From Camillea tinctor (taxonomy: Eukaryota; Ascomycota; Sordariomycetes; Xylariales; Xylariaceae), in assembly GCA_022578605.1 (NCBI GenBank), contig MU394071.1:372001-436000 (forward strand): DNA of 64,000 bases. Reading direction: 5' to 3'. A program made the translations under genes and the position numbers. The notes beneath the pieces are model-generated. The model was not told the DNA's origin, did no database searches, and was given only the letters and a program-made list of their open reading frames with translations. Position 1 is the first letter of the stretch; each line of letters begins with the position of its first letter. This document shows positions 1 to 11,200 of the stretch, piece by piece.

Positions 1-24
1 AGTTCCATCCCCAGAAGGGTGTGT

Positions 25-922
25 TCACGTTGTTATCATCGGCTCGTGGCCATTCTGGGCACCATCTTGCTTGTCAGCGTCTTCACCATCCAACCCTAGC
101 TCGATTCTGGCCGGGAGATCCTTCTTCCCATCTTTACGCACGGCATCCTCGCTCCAGGCTCTCATCTGCACCATCTCGCGAAGAGCTGCTTCGTTGCGTT
201 GCTGCTGCCCCTCAAGAATCCTCTTATTGACTTGAGCAGCCACCTCTTGGCGAAGGCTGGGTTTTAGCAGCGCAGCCAGAGATGCGTCCAGAGCGTCATT
301 TTGCTCAAAAACCAGTAAAGACATGGTCTTCTCCAGGTCCTCGAGGAACGCTGGATTAGTGGTAGCCCGTGGTCCAAGATAAGTCTGTGCAAACTTAAGC
401 GCCGGCATAATATCCCGGTTAGGGCTGTTGTTGCAGGTTCGGATCAACTCCACGAGCTGTAGCCGAAGCAGTGCAAAATGCAGAGGCTCATCCTTGTCCA
501 GCATCTTTTTTTCACATGGTCAGCATATATACGAGAACAGCGTGAAATGATGTATTGAATATGCATAAATGATAGCTCATAGAAGAAGTGGTTTCCTTCT
601 CATCAACGATCCGAAGACCATATGAGTGGTGCATGTAAAACTCTGTTTTAATCATAGCAAACTGGAGGTGCAAGGCACGGGAGGGTGTAAGAGGGTGGAG
701 AGAGAAAACACAGCATACCGAGGGATCTAGCTCGTTGAGAGCCTGTATGGCCTTCTCAATCTCGCCTTTGTGTATAAAGGTCTGGATTTGCTGCCTAGCC
801 TGGATCGCGGAGGTGGGCTGCTGAGGCTGCAAATTGGCCTCCGAGGTAAATTTCGCAGCGGAGTTGGGATAGCCGGCCGCAGTGAGATAGTCGAGGATCA
901 GCGCGTTAATATCGCTTGCCAT
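25..922 (-). CDS. GID8: GID complex subunit 8-like protein (LisH-CTLH-CRA)
   Basis: Two exons, 922-719 and 504-25, join in phase 0 across a 214-nt intron to give 227 aa, the usual length of Gid8/TWA1. The N-terminus (residues about 4-36) reads as a LisH dimerisation motif (NALILDYLTAAGYPNSAAKF). A CTLH stretch follows (IQTFIHKGEIEKAIQALNEL, then LHFALLRLQLVELIR across the intron), and a CRA-like helical region follows that. The last 40 residues are charged and low in complexity. In yeast, Gid8 is a scaffold subunit of the GID/CTLH ubiquitin ligase that degrades gluconeogenic enzymes; that role is inferred here by homology. The intron has a GTATGC donor and an AAAAAAAG acceptor. The gene ends 24 nt from the window edge but is complete (TGA). 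Confidence 0.88.
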
Positions 923-1034
923 ATCATTAGTTATATAGTCACTTTGGCAACAAGGCAGAGAAACAAGTCGAGGGCGTGAATGGCAATATTCAGAAAATAA
1001 GAAGTTTAAAAAATCGATCTCCGCATTGAGGTTC

Positions 1035-1385
1035 TCAGAGAGATTCCCATTGATTATTTGTCACATCATTAAAAATGCCAGCGAGCAAGCCGCGAGAGGA
1101 GTTTGTGGAGTGTTGTTGAGACAGGTTCGCAAACAAAGACAGAGAGATCTCTACACACCTTTTGGGGGTCTTCACCTCTTCAACCTGCCGAGCGAAGCTG
1201 TGCTTCATCGGGGTGGCGGTAGAGGTAGAAGAAGTCTACTCCGATGCATCATTAGTGCGATGGGAGAGAAGGGAGGTATTGTGAACCAAGGTCATGCTGC
1301 ATACCATCTTGCGGTCGAGCAGAGCTTCCGAAACGAGCTGTCGAAGTTGATCGTAGAACTGATCACCATATGGGGCTGATGACAT
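1035..1385 (-). CDS. Small uncharacterised protein, 93 aa, two exons
   Basis: I do not recognise this protein. Exon 1 (1385-1305) encodes MSSAPYGDQFYDQLRQLVSE and on to RKM. A 69-nt intron (1304-1236) has a GTATGC donor, a CACTAATG branch-like site and a GAGTAG acceptor. Exon 2 (1235-1035) stays open for 67 codons to a TGA. It contains a basic and amphipathic stretch (FARQVEEVKTPKRCVEISLS) and ends NDVTNNQWESL. The join is phase 0 and the composition is protein-like, with Leu and Gln in helix-forming runs, so I favour a real gene. It lies 112 bp upstream of the GID8-like gene on the same strand. No signal peptide or membrane segment is visible. The function is unknown. Confidence 0.55.
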
Positions 1386-2345
1386 GGACTGTGAGGTTTC
1401 CCCGACGGAATCACTTTTAAATATAGCCGCAGTAATAAATAATAAAGGGGAGGGTTAAGAAATCTGGGCGCTGAAGTGGCAAAGTGCACAGAATCTCCCC
1501 TCGAGGCTGTGGTTAATGTTGGTTGGTGGAAAGGGAAGAGAGAAGAAGAAGTAAAAGACAAAAAAAAGATGTAGAAGAGGTTTTCGTTTCGGCTTGGTGC
1601 GGGCAAAGGAAAATCAAAAGAACCTTCAAGCTGGAGCTAACGCGCTAACTTAAACCTAGGTTACCTAACTGCCTAAGAACTTGAACATTGAACTAACCTA
1701 AACCTTAAGCAGTATGTAGGACGAAGCTGCATTGTGGTCCAAGCTTCTTGTTTGGGTAGGTACACCTTGGACTACCTATACAGGTAGCTACATGTGGCCA
1801 GCATGGATCCCCTAGCCCCTTTTATGTGGCTTATAAGCCTTTGTAAGCCTCCTGATGGGCTAGTGTACAGTTGTACACCCTGTGGCTAGTGCACTAGTGT
1901 AGATTCACTATTACTTATTCCCATTCACTTATCAGCATTCTATCATCCTTCTACTTCTTCGATTTCTCTTTGTGCGTGTGCCCCCAAAGGTTTTTTTATC
2001 TTATTCTTTTTCTGTCTCTTCGTATATCCCTAGCTCGACTTTGGTCCTTGTATGGAGTTGACAATTCAATCTTGATACAATACCTTTGTTGGATTAATTC
2101 ATTCACCCTTACCGTCGGTCCTCTCCGCGAGTCTGACACTGCCCAAAACCCTCTTGGTGGGCACGCGACACCAGCACCCTCCATTGTTTATTAGATTCAC
2201 CTCCTCCGGACATTCACTCATTCTTCCTAAGCTTCTATATATATATATATATATACATATACATATCCCGTCCTCAGTATCACAAACAAGCTCATGTCTT
2301 TTATTCATCACTTCAACTCGTAGCTTGGACGGATAGGATATAACC
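1386..2345. other. Intergenic, shared upstream region of two divergent genes
   Basis: No gene is seen. This stretch lies between the small minus-strand gene and the plus-strand uridine kinase gene, so it probably holds both promoters. Positions about 1900-2040 are pyrimidine-rich (CTTCTACTTCTTCG, TTTCTGTCTC), as is common in fungal promoters. A (TA)n run lies at about 2236-2266. ACCTAGGT-like palindromic fragments occur at about 1655-1670. Confidence 0.5.
2236..2266. repeat. (TA)n microsatellite
   Basis: Perfect alternation of TA from about 2236, ending in CATATACATAT. It lies about 80 bp upstream of the uridine kinase start codon and so probably in its leader. Confidence 0.8.
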
Positions 2346-4299
2346 ATGAATACTGGAATCGGGTCCCCTACCATTGTGGCTGACAACCCAGCTGACACAA
2401 TCGCCAAGCGAGTTCACTATAGCCCACCATGGGCTGACCTCAGTATTATTGGTATTGCTGGCAGCTCTGGTTCCGGTAAATCAACCTTGTCGCAAGCCAT
2501 CGTGAGCAAGTTGAATCTTCCCTGGGTTGTAATCTTATCAATGGTATGCTATGTTCGAAACGAGTTTATCCCCATCTCGTGTTGGAGCTTACCATTTCCA
2601 GGACTCGTACTATAAACCGCTCAATGCAGAAGCGTCCAGAAAGGCCTTTCTGAACGAATATGACTTCGATTCACCCGAGGTAGGGCCATCATCATCATCA
2701 TCATCTAGATTCACTGCTATAGTCGCGGAGTTAATGTTGGCCACATAGGCAATAGACTTTGACGCCTTAGTAGATACTCTTCGAGACTTAAAGGCTGGGT
2801 AAGTTACTGATTGTGGGGTTTCTAGACTTCTATCCACAATATATCCCCCCCTCCCCTTATCCCCCAATACCCCCAAGGTTGAAGTCCTCCTACTTATTCG
2901 CATCCTCAGCAAACGTGCTGAAATCCCCGTGTACTCCTTCGAAAAGCACCAGCGTATGAAAGAAACGACGTCTATATACTCTCCCCACGTCCTGGTTCTA
3001 GAAGGCATATTCGCCTTATATGATCCGAGAGTAATGGATTTGATGGACATGAGGGTATTTATTCAGCGCCCTATTCGATAAGCCAGCTATCTAACCCAGG
3101 CGTAGATATACTGCGAGGCAGACGCAGATACCTGCCTTTCCAGAAGAAGTAAGTCTCCTATTTAGTAAGCCACTAGAGCCTGCTAAAGGGTTCTGTGTGT
3201 GCAGTATTGCGGGATGTAAAAGACAGGGGCCGGACCGTAGATGGCTGTATCAAGCAGTGGTTCGGTTTCGTTAAGCCGAACTATGAGAAGGTGTGTCACG
3301 GCCTTCCTTGCCGGTTAAATCATCATTAATCGTTCCCATCAGTATGTGGTCCCTCAGAGAAATCACGCAGGTAAGTGTTATATCAGTTCAATCCCCTATT
3401 TCAGGAGGGGACTGAGCTGATTTTTCAATCATAGATATAATAGTTCCTCGCGGGATAGAGAATCGAGTCGCTATGAGTACGTTACTGCGCCCTCCCATCG
3501 TAGACTCTACTAACCTCCACAGCTATGGTCACTCAATATATTGAGAGAAAGCTACTCGAAAAGTCTACACATCATCGAGCTGCACTCAAGAGCTTAGAAG
3601 TTGGCTATGAGACCGAGCCTCTTTCGGAGAGAGCAATCATCCTTAAAGAGACCCCCCAGCTGAAGAGCATGACCACTCTGATCCAAGATATAGATACGTC
3701 TAGCGAGGATTTCATATTCTACTTCGATCGTCTCTCTTGTCTGCTAATTGAGCAGTAAGTGTAGTTGCTTGAGTCCCTGGTTGTGGCCCCCCCAGCTAAC
3801 GATTTGGGAATGTAGAGCTCTTAACAATGTTCACTTCAAGGAGCTGACTGTGGAGACACCAGCTGGAAATAAGTATTGCGGGCTAACGCCTAAGGGGGAG
3901 GTTAGCGCAGTCATTATCCTCCGGGGTGGTGCTACTTTTGAGGCGGGATTAAGACGAGTAATACCGGATTGTCGTACCGGCCGCCTCCTGATCCAGTCCA
4001 ACATTAGGACTGGTGAACCGGAACTTCATTATTTGAAGTTGCCTAAGGATATTAACAACCATGACAGCGTTCTATTACTAGACGCGCAAATGGCCAGTGG
4101 CGGATCTGCCCTGATGGCTGTCCAGGTCCTAGTCGACCACGGCGTTCCACAAGATCGTATCGTATTTGCGACCTTCTCGGCCGGACGGGTCGGTGTCCAT
4201 CGCCTGACGAAGGTGTTCCCAGAGATCACGGTCGTCATTGGTAATATGGTATCCGATTTCCAGGATAGATGGGTCGAGAAGCGATACTTCCGATGCTGA
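2346..4299 (+). CDS. Uridine kinase with C-terminal uracil [29 protein letters not shown] domain (URK1 type)
   Basis: Ten exons: 2346-2543, 2602-2679, 2749-2798, 2910-3054, 3106-3148, 3205-3290, 3343-3370, 3435-3476, 3523-3754 and 3816-4299. Every join is in frame (1386 nt, 461 aa). The P-loop GSSGSGKST lies at residues 39-47. The kinase core continues with DSYYKPLNAE, the nucleoside-binding stretch YSFEKHQRM, LEGIFALYDPRVMDL, EADADTCLSRR, and DVKDRGRTVDGCIKQWFGFV. The C-terminal half is a UPRT-like fold (LRGGATFEAGLRRVIPD, then the PRPP-loop region LLLDAQMASGGSALMA, ending WVEKRYFRC). The enzyme phosphorylates uridine and cytidine in pyrimidine salvage. Whether the UPRT half is catalytic is not known from the sequence. 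Nine introns, with exons as small as 28 and 42 nt, seem many for this gene. Confidence 0.9.
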
Positions 4300-5466
4300 T
4301 CATCAGCTCTCTCTCTAAACCAGAATGTAGGTAAATAATTTAATACACGACCATGGCAGAATAACCATTACAGTTTGATACGACATTATATTTCATGCCA
4401 CTTAGTTTTATCTACCATTAGTAAAAGGAAACTTACGCAACGTAGGTAGATCCTCGATAAATACGCTACATACACCAAAACCATTATCATTGTCTGGTGT
4501 GTGAGGAATGCATTATTCCGTAGAAATGAAATTATCCCAATGTAACTAAATCATCAACAACTCAATCTATGAATGTTTCATTATAAGTCTCAATACAGGC
4601 CCAGGTAGTAGGTAAAGGAAATGATCAACTAATTTTGGACCTCAGTCAAATCAAGGGTAAGGTACTTCAAAACCCGGAACCTAGGCTCTGATAGTTTTGT
4701 AGAAGCATAGGCCTTGGATCTCGAGGATAAACAGCATAACAACATCTTTGTATGCGTACATCCCTTAAAAATTATGTACCTGCAGTTGTTACTTGGCACG
4801 CAATACCAATTATGTTTTCCCCTTTACATAAGGCGTGCGTGGTGATATTCAGTATCTAGCAGCTTTTTACAGCAACCTTAACACATTTACGATTTCCACT
4901 CACAAAATAATTACATTAAATCAAAGGAAACTTATTGGTTACTTTGCTCTTTAAAGCCCTTTTTTGAATCATATTGTTTGTAATGCGGTAGAACGCCTAT
5001 ATATGGTATAAAGGGGTGTTTCCCAGCTAGTCGACATTTATTGATAAACAAAAAAAAAAACAAAATCGATTGCCCCCTATTCTACCCCTCGCAGAATTAC
5101 GGGTCTGGTCGACCGGCCGATTTGAAGTATATAAAATTAAAGGTACTTGGTACTCTTGTCATGGTATCTCAGCAATATGGTAGAAATGGGGAACGATCTA
5201 GGGGAAATCTCTTGTAGAGAATAATAGTAATAACCAGACGTTACTATTTCAGCGTCGTGGGAAAAGAATTCTCTGTAAAATACCTATATAAATACCCATA
5301 CTAAGGCGTGTTGATGTGATGAAGGAGGTGTAGGTGTTGGCTACAAGTAAATACTCATTAAACCACTGTGTACATCTGCAAGCGAGCTTCCGCTATACTT
5401 CCATACCTACCTAGGTACCTAGGTAGGTATTATTTATTCCGTTCAATAAACTATTTGTACTATATT
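4300..5466. other. AT-rich intergenic region
   Basis: No gene or RNA is recognised. The DNA is AT-rich, with the palindromic run TACCTACCTAGGTACCTAGG at about 5404-5430. Poly-A runs occur around 5050. It probably contains the uridine kinase 3' end. Confidence 0.5.
5404..5430. repeat. Palindromic TACCTAGGTA-type repeat
   Basis: Two overlapping copies of the self-complementary motif CCTAGG flanked by TACCTA/TAGGTA. The same motif recurs at about 13904-13918, 16867-16885, 40468-40483, 45216-45229 and 58801-58825, always between genes. One copy (45216) is absent from the matching arm of an inverted repeat, as described in the findings. Confidence 0.75.
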
Positions 5467-5729
5467 TCATCCCATTCTCCTTCTGACGTTCAGGAGAGCC
5501 TCCCTGGCGGCATACGTCTCTCTAATAGATAGGATAGCAGTGTCCGCTGCTTCGGCTGCTGCTCTCGTGAGTAGTACAGACGTAAAAGAATGATATTCAA
5601 GGCCTGTATCGTAGCAAATAAACCTACCGCTTCTGCGGGGAGTGACCATAGTAGAAGTATACCTTTCCTTCAACACAGATCGTTGCTAAGGGTACCAATG
5701 AGTGTTTTCACATTGCGCTCGGAAAACAT
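5467..5729 (-). CDS. Possible small uncharacterised protein, 72 aa
   Basis: This is a tentative model. Exon 1 (5729-5677) encodes MFSERNVKTLIGTLSND. A 44-nt intron (5676-5633, weak GTGTTG donor, CCGCAG acceptor) leads to exon 2 (5632-5467). Exon 2 encodes an alanine-rich helical tail (LLTRAAAEAADTAILSIRE, then RREALL-like residues) ending RRRMG-stop. The joined frame is open, and the second exon has better protein character than its surroundings. The donor is poor and no homologue is recognised, so it could be chance. Confidence 0.25.
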
Positions 5730-5972
5730 TGCCGTTCCCCTTTGCTTTGTTTTTGCAAATCCTAACGGCTGCCCTCAATATTCTGTGATAATTCAGTTGC
5801 TTTTCTAGATCTTCGAATATTGCAGCTTTCACATAATCCTTTCTGCCTGAAGAGCATATCACCCACCTCGCTTAGAAACTCGCGTCAAATATAGTCAGTA
5901 TACACCGGTTTCAAGTCTTGCAGTTGCATTCACAGGCTCCCAGTTCTAACCAATCTGAAAAGCTCTCTCACA

Positions 5973-6673
5973 ATGCCCTCGCGCCGCTGCCATCGGCTTA
6001 TAACCTCTCCTAAAAAAACTCTCACGCCGCAGGAACTCCCGTTCGGCGGGTACCGGCAAGATGACGAATCCCGGCCCTCTCGCCCCAAGATCCCACCCAG
6101 AAGGTCTAAGATTAAGACCCGCGGGACACCAGGCCCGCAAGCTGCTTTAGCCCCTGAACCTGAAGAGGCGGAACCAGAGCCCCTCCCCCCCATAAAGGTG
6201 TCTAGCCGCACGCTCGACGTGCTAGACCTGCTGTTCTACAACCCCGACCTCGGAGGCGGGCGGCCGGGGGAGGTTGCGTGGACAGAGTTCGTCCACGCAC
6301 TAGTAGATATAGGTTTCGCCATGACGACCGGCCCCGGGTCCGCGTTCACATTCACGCCACCGGAGGAGAGAGAACAGGACGACGATGGGCAGTATAATGC
6401 CAAGTGGTCTTTGTCTAAGAGGGGTATCAGCTTCCATGGGCCTCACCCCGAGACCAGAATCCCGTTTCGGCGGGCACGGAAATGGGGAAGGCGGCTGGGG
6501 AACAAATATGGAGTGAGTGATACCATATACACCCCTATCCCCCCTTTTTTCTAGGGTCTCCCTGGGGCGCAATGACATGTCCAAAATTAAAAGAGAAAAA
6601 GATAAAAGCAAAATTACTGACTCCCAATGTTTTTTTTTAGTGGACAAGAGATATGTTCATCTTGGACCGTTAA
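5973..6673 (+). CDS. Uncharacterised fungal protein with compact conserved C-terminal domain, 190 aa
   Basis: Exon 1 is 5973-6512 and exon 2 is 6641-6673, joined in phase 0 across a 128-nt intron (GTGAGT donor, TTTTTTTTAG acceptor). The second exon supplies only WTRDMFILDR-stop, which completes the conserved ending (GRRLGNKYG + W). Residues 1-70 are basic, Pro/Glu-rich and disordered. Residues about 75-190 form a compact domain (TLDVLDLLFYNPDLGGGRPG, WTEFVHALVDIGF, a Gly-Ser turn, then ISFHGPHPETRIPFRRARK). The layout of a Gly-Ser turn followed by an F-H-x-P-H-P strand resembles small double-stranded-RNA-binding-like folds such as HicA. That resemblance is my inference from pattern only. The function is unknown. 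Confidence 0.7.
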
Positions 6674-8288
6674 TGCTCCGTAGATTTCTATTTTCCTCTT
6701 CGCAGCAGTTGTGATCGAACAGGCCCAAGGAAGAACCCGTTGTTTGGTAGGGGCAAGGATATGGAAGGGGGAGGGAGGGGGGGGGGAGTCATGATCTGGA
6801 TTCTGTCTGTTGACATGTATAATTTTCTTTTTTCTTTTTTTTTCGTGCGTTACGTCGAGATTTTATAATGTCTAATCAATGGAAGAGGAGGAAATGTTTG
6901 AGTACACTTTCTTGACTTCTCAAGGATACAATCTATGTTCAAGCCAGGTTCTCCGTGCCCTCATTACGTGGTAGGTACTATACGTAGAACATCTAACCTT
7001 TCGCTTGCTGCCTTTAGCAACCATAGGATGTTTATGCATTAAAGAGGTCCTCGGCGAGTGACATATCGAGATCTCACAGTATCATCACATATCATGCCTT
7101 TCGATTCCATGGCGAGAAGAAGAAAACGAAAAAAAATAACCAATAACTACTACGGCGAGATAACCTCAATTACATCCCATTCAACACACCTATACATCAC
7201 CACCTCATAACCACTTCGAGATAGTGTTTTTACCCCAATAGACTAGTACGTGTTGGACAAAAAAGAAATAAAAAAACACTGAACGGAAAATGGATCGTGT
7301 CAACACCATGAGAAGCAAAGTTATGTGGGCATCACGAAGACGCAATAGCTCATCTAGCATACAGGGAATAGACCACAGGCTACTCCATTTGTGCTTTCGA
7401 GCCGTGTGCACGTGTGAGTCCCTTGAGGACTCCCCATAAAGCATCATAAATACAACAGACACTTAGACACTGAAACAGAGAAAGATCATATTCTGCTCAA
7501 CTCGAAAAGCGGTTTAACCTACTATTGTATCATGTCCTCTCATCTCTGTACACTATAAATATACCTGCACAGCGGAAACTTCTAGCATATTGAACTGGGC
7601 TGGGGATTGGAGGCCCCCTACGCGCAGTTGTATGAGGCTGTGAGGGACTAGGGACTAACTATAACTTCTATTCTACGGCACCGAACCATCATACAGTTTG
7701 TTTGTAAAGAACTCATATAAATGGAAACTGAGTAAAGGAATGTATTAATCTCTATGAAGTGACGCCGACACGGCGTAAAAAAAGGAGAACTTTCGCCAAC
7801 TTGTAAAGCAACGCAACCTATGTATACAGAGTTGTGGTTTCCTGGTTCCCCTAGTCCCCACAACAATATTGATAGAATCTCCCCTCTTATAACGTCTTAT
7901 AAAAAGTTTTAAGACGGGGGTATTTTTATTTTCTATGGCGAAGGAATACGAGTAGTTTATAAATACGCATCTCAAATAGTTAAGCATAGATAACACACAC
8001 ACATATATATAGGGTACTCTCAACGGGATTTTATTTAAAGCAACACAATATTTATCAGCGATAGATATATGTATATGTAGAGAGTTAGTTAAGATATGTA
8101 GATAGAATAAACAGATAGGTTAGATAGGTCCTGGATATGCTACTCGACGCCCTATACACCTCCAACGCCTGTATACCAATTTTTCTTTTCTTTTCTTTTC
8201 TCTTCTCCTTTCTTTTTTCTCCCTTCTCATCATTCCTCATCCGACTCATCTTCAGCAACCTATATGTTCCCATCGTTAGCACAAGCAC
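6674..8288. other. Intergenic region downstream of two convergent genes
   Basis: No gene is recognised. It holds a G-run (6768-6788), a T-rich stretch (6825-6843), several TATATA tracts and a pyrimidine-rich block at about 8185-8225. It separates the 3' ends of the plus-strand small gene and the minus-strand sulfite reductase gene. Short open frames here lack protein character. Confidence 0.5.
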
Positions 8289-11200
8289 TTATTGACGCTT
8301 ATATAATACAAAAAGGAAGGGGGGGGGGCTTAAAAAAGAACTTACGTTATTATGGAAATCTTGCCCCCCATTCGTCGCCGCGATCACACCGACACGGATA
8401 CAGAAGTCGCCAAACTTCTCGCCCTCCTCGCGCTCGAGCGCCCACCGCTTCAGGAGGGGCTTCATGATGGCGAGGATCTCGTCCTCCTTGATGCTGGAGC
8501 GGTAGAGCTTGTTGAGGCGCTGGCCGTGGTAGCCGCCGCCGAGGTACATGTTGTAGGCGCCGTAGGCCTTGCCGACGAAGGCCACCTCGGCCAGCCAGGG
8601 GCGGGCGCAGCCGTTGGGGCAGCCCGTCATGCGCATCACGATCGAGTCCTGCTTGAGGCCGTTCTCCTCCAGGCAGTCCTCCAGCTTGGAGATGAGCACC
8701 GGCAGGTAGCGCTCGCTCTCCGCCATGGCCAGGCCGCAGGTGGGGAACGCGACGCAGGCCGACGAGCTGAGGCGCAGGCCCGAGAACTGGATGTTGTCCA
8801 GCTTGTACTTCTTCATGAGCTCCTTGATTTGCGGCAGGTCTTCGTCGGCGACGTTGGATATGATCAAGTGCTGGTTGCCCGTCAATCTGAATTCGCCCTT
8901 GTGCACGCCGGCGATTTCTCGAAGACCGGTCTTCATCTGGAACTCGGCGGTGTCTTCGATTCGGCCGTTCTCGATGAAGAAGGTGAAGTGGTTCATGCCG
9001 TTCTCATCCTTTTGCCACCCGAAAGTGTCGATGTTGCTCTTGAAGTGGAAAGGACGCTCGGGCTCGAAGGCCTTGCCCCAAAGAGCTTCAACCTTGGAGC
9101 GGAACACGTCGACGCCCATGTCGTCGATAGTGTACTTTAATCTGGCGTGCTTCCGGTTCTTGCGGTCACCATGGTCCCTCTGCACAAGCATGATCTTCTC
9201 ACAGGCGATGTGGACATCTTCCGTCTTGGCAAAACCCATCATTCGGCCTACCTGGGGATAGGTCTTCTTATTGTTGTGTGTCGCACCCATACCACCACCA
9301 GCGAGGACGTTAAAGCCAGCAAGGTGGCCATCCTCACCCTTGATAGCGATCAAGCCAACATCGTGAGCGTAGACATCCGTGTCATTATGGGGCGGAATGG
9401 CAATGGTGATCTTAAACTTTCGCGGGAGGTAGGTAGGGCCGTACAAGGGTTCGAAGTCCTGGACAGCATCACCGGCGACTTGCGTCTTCTTGTTGTCGTC
9501 ATCCGTTAGCCAGATTTCATGGTAAGCAGAAGTGGAGGGCAGAAGATGATCGCTGATGGTCTTCGAGCATGCCCAAACCTCTCGGTGGTACGCCGACTGG
9601 GTGGGAAGCGAGCTGCACATGACGTTTCTGTTCACGTCACCACAGGCCGCGATGGTGGTCATGAGAGCTCTGTTGATGGCTTGCATAGCAGGCTTGAGCT
9701 TTCCCTTGACAACGCCATGGAACTGGAAGGTCTGTCTTGTCGTAAGCTTCATGGTCTCGTTACCCAGGCTCGTGCTGATATCGTCCATCTGAATCCACTG
9801 TTTCGGCGTAGAAATACCACCAGGCAGTCGGCAACGAATCATAAACGAGTAAGCTGGCTCTAGGCCTTGTGCCTTACGCTCGTCACGAATATCCCGATCA
9901 TCCTGCATATATGTACCGTGGAATTTGGTGAGTTGTTGGTCGGCAGCCGAAATGGCACCCGTGGTAGGGTCGTTGAGGCCTTCGACAATAGTACCGCGCA
10001 GATAATTTGAGGCTAGTTTGATATCCTCGTTGGTCACTGGGGGTGGTTCCTCGGGTAGACCCTCGACATTGGCAACTCCAAGGGCTTGCCAGATCTTAGG
10101 TTCCCATTCAGCATATCCAGTTTGATAACCATCAGGATCCTGGTCGTCACCAAGTCCAACCTCCGATAGCTTCTTGCCACCAAAGTTAGCAAGCACTCTG
10201 TCTAGGTCCTTCGCGGGCTTATTGTAGTAGATTTTGTCCTCCTTCCGGGGCCAGTAGTGCTTGTCACCAAGACCGAACACCGAGTAGTTGACAGAAGCTA
10301 GGTCGAGGTCTGTGTTATCCTTAATAGCATCCCACAAAGGCTTGCCGTTTTGAGGGAACTCTCCTTGACCGGCCGTTGAGGTAATGAACACAATATTCTC
10401 CTCGGTAGGGAGATCTTCCACGGGGTAATCCTCCATGGCCAACACAGTAGTCTTGAGGCCCCTGGCTCGGCCTCGGGTGCCAAGTCGCTTAGCCAGAGAT
10501 TGTGCGTTTCCGTTATCTGAAGCGAACAGAATCGTGAGTGGCGCCCCAAAGAGACCTTCTAAAAGCTGATTGTAGGCGTCCTTGGCCTTGCGCTTCTGCT
10601 GTGCACGAACCTCTGTTCCGAAGTCCTGAGAGAGACTTGCAGCAAAAGTTGGTTCCCGTTGCATGAGCTGAGTGAGCTGGTTGTCTCTGGCGAGGAATGT
10701 CTTCAGTTCGTTCTTTACTCGCTCCGAGTCTAGAGAGAAGTTTGGCTCGCCCTTGTTCTCATTCTCGGGGTTCCATCTGTATAGAGGCCAGTACCCAAGA
10801 TCAACAGCCTTCTTAGTCTCCTGGAGAACAGTCAAGGGAGAATCATGCTCGCCGAAGTACGGAAGGTAGGCAAGAACCACTGAGGGACCATTGAACTTGT
10901 CAGCCTCTAGCATGGCCTGGAGCACCTGGGTGTAGGAGCTGTAGACAGCAGTAGATGCGACGTAAGCATTGCCGAAGTTCATGGCATAGAGACCAATGTC
11001 CTTCTTTCGCCTTTCAGCATCGGCCGCAGTACGCTCGGAATAGGGGGTTGAGTCGATAATGAGCATGTTGACATTCTCTCCAGAAGCCAGCACATGATGA
11101 ACACCAGAGTTTCCAAGATCATACGCCCAAGCGTCGGATCCCACAAGCCATAGCGATTCTTTCCGGAAAAGTCCCTTGTTTGAAAGGAGATCTCGTGCGA

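Noticed and set aside
8352..9140. Long plus-strand open frame antisense to sulfite reductase
   Set aside because: Leu/Val/Glu-rich shadow of the GC-rich conserved gene on the minus strand, with no family resemblance. Other shadows (9147-9863, 27860-28594, 35111-35713, 35377-35986, 53053-53394) were dropped for the same reason.
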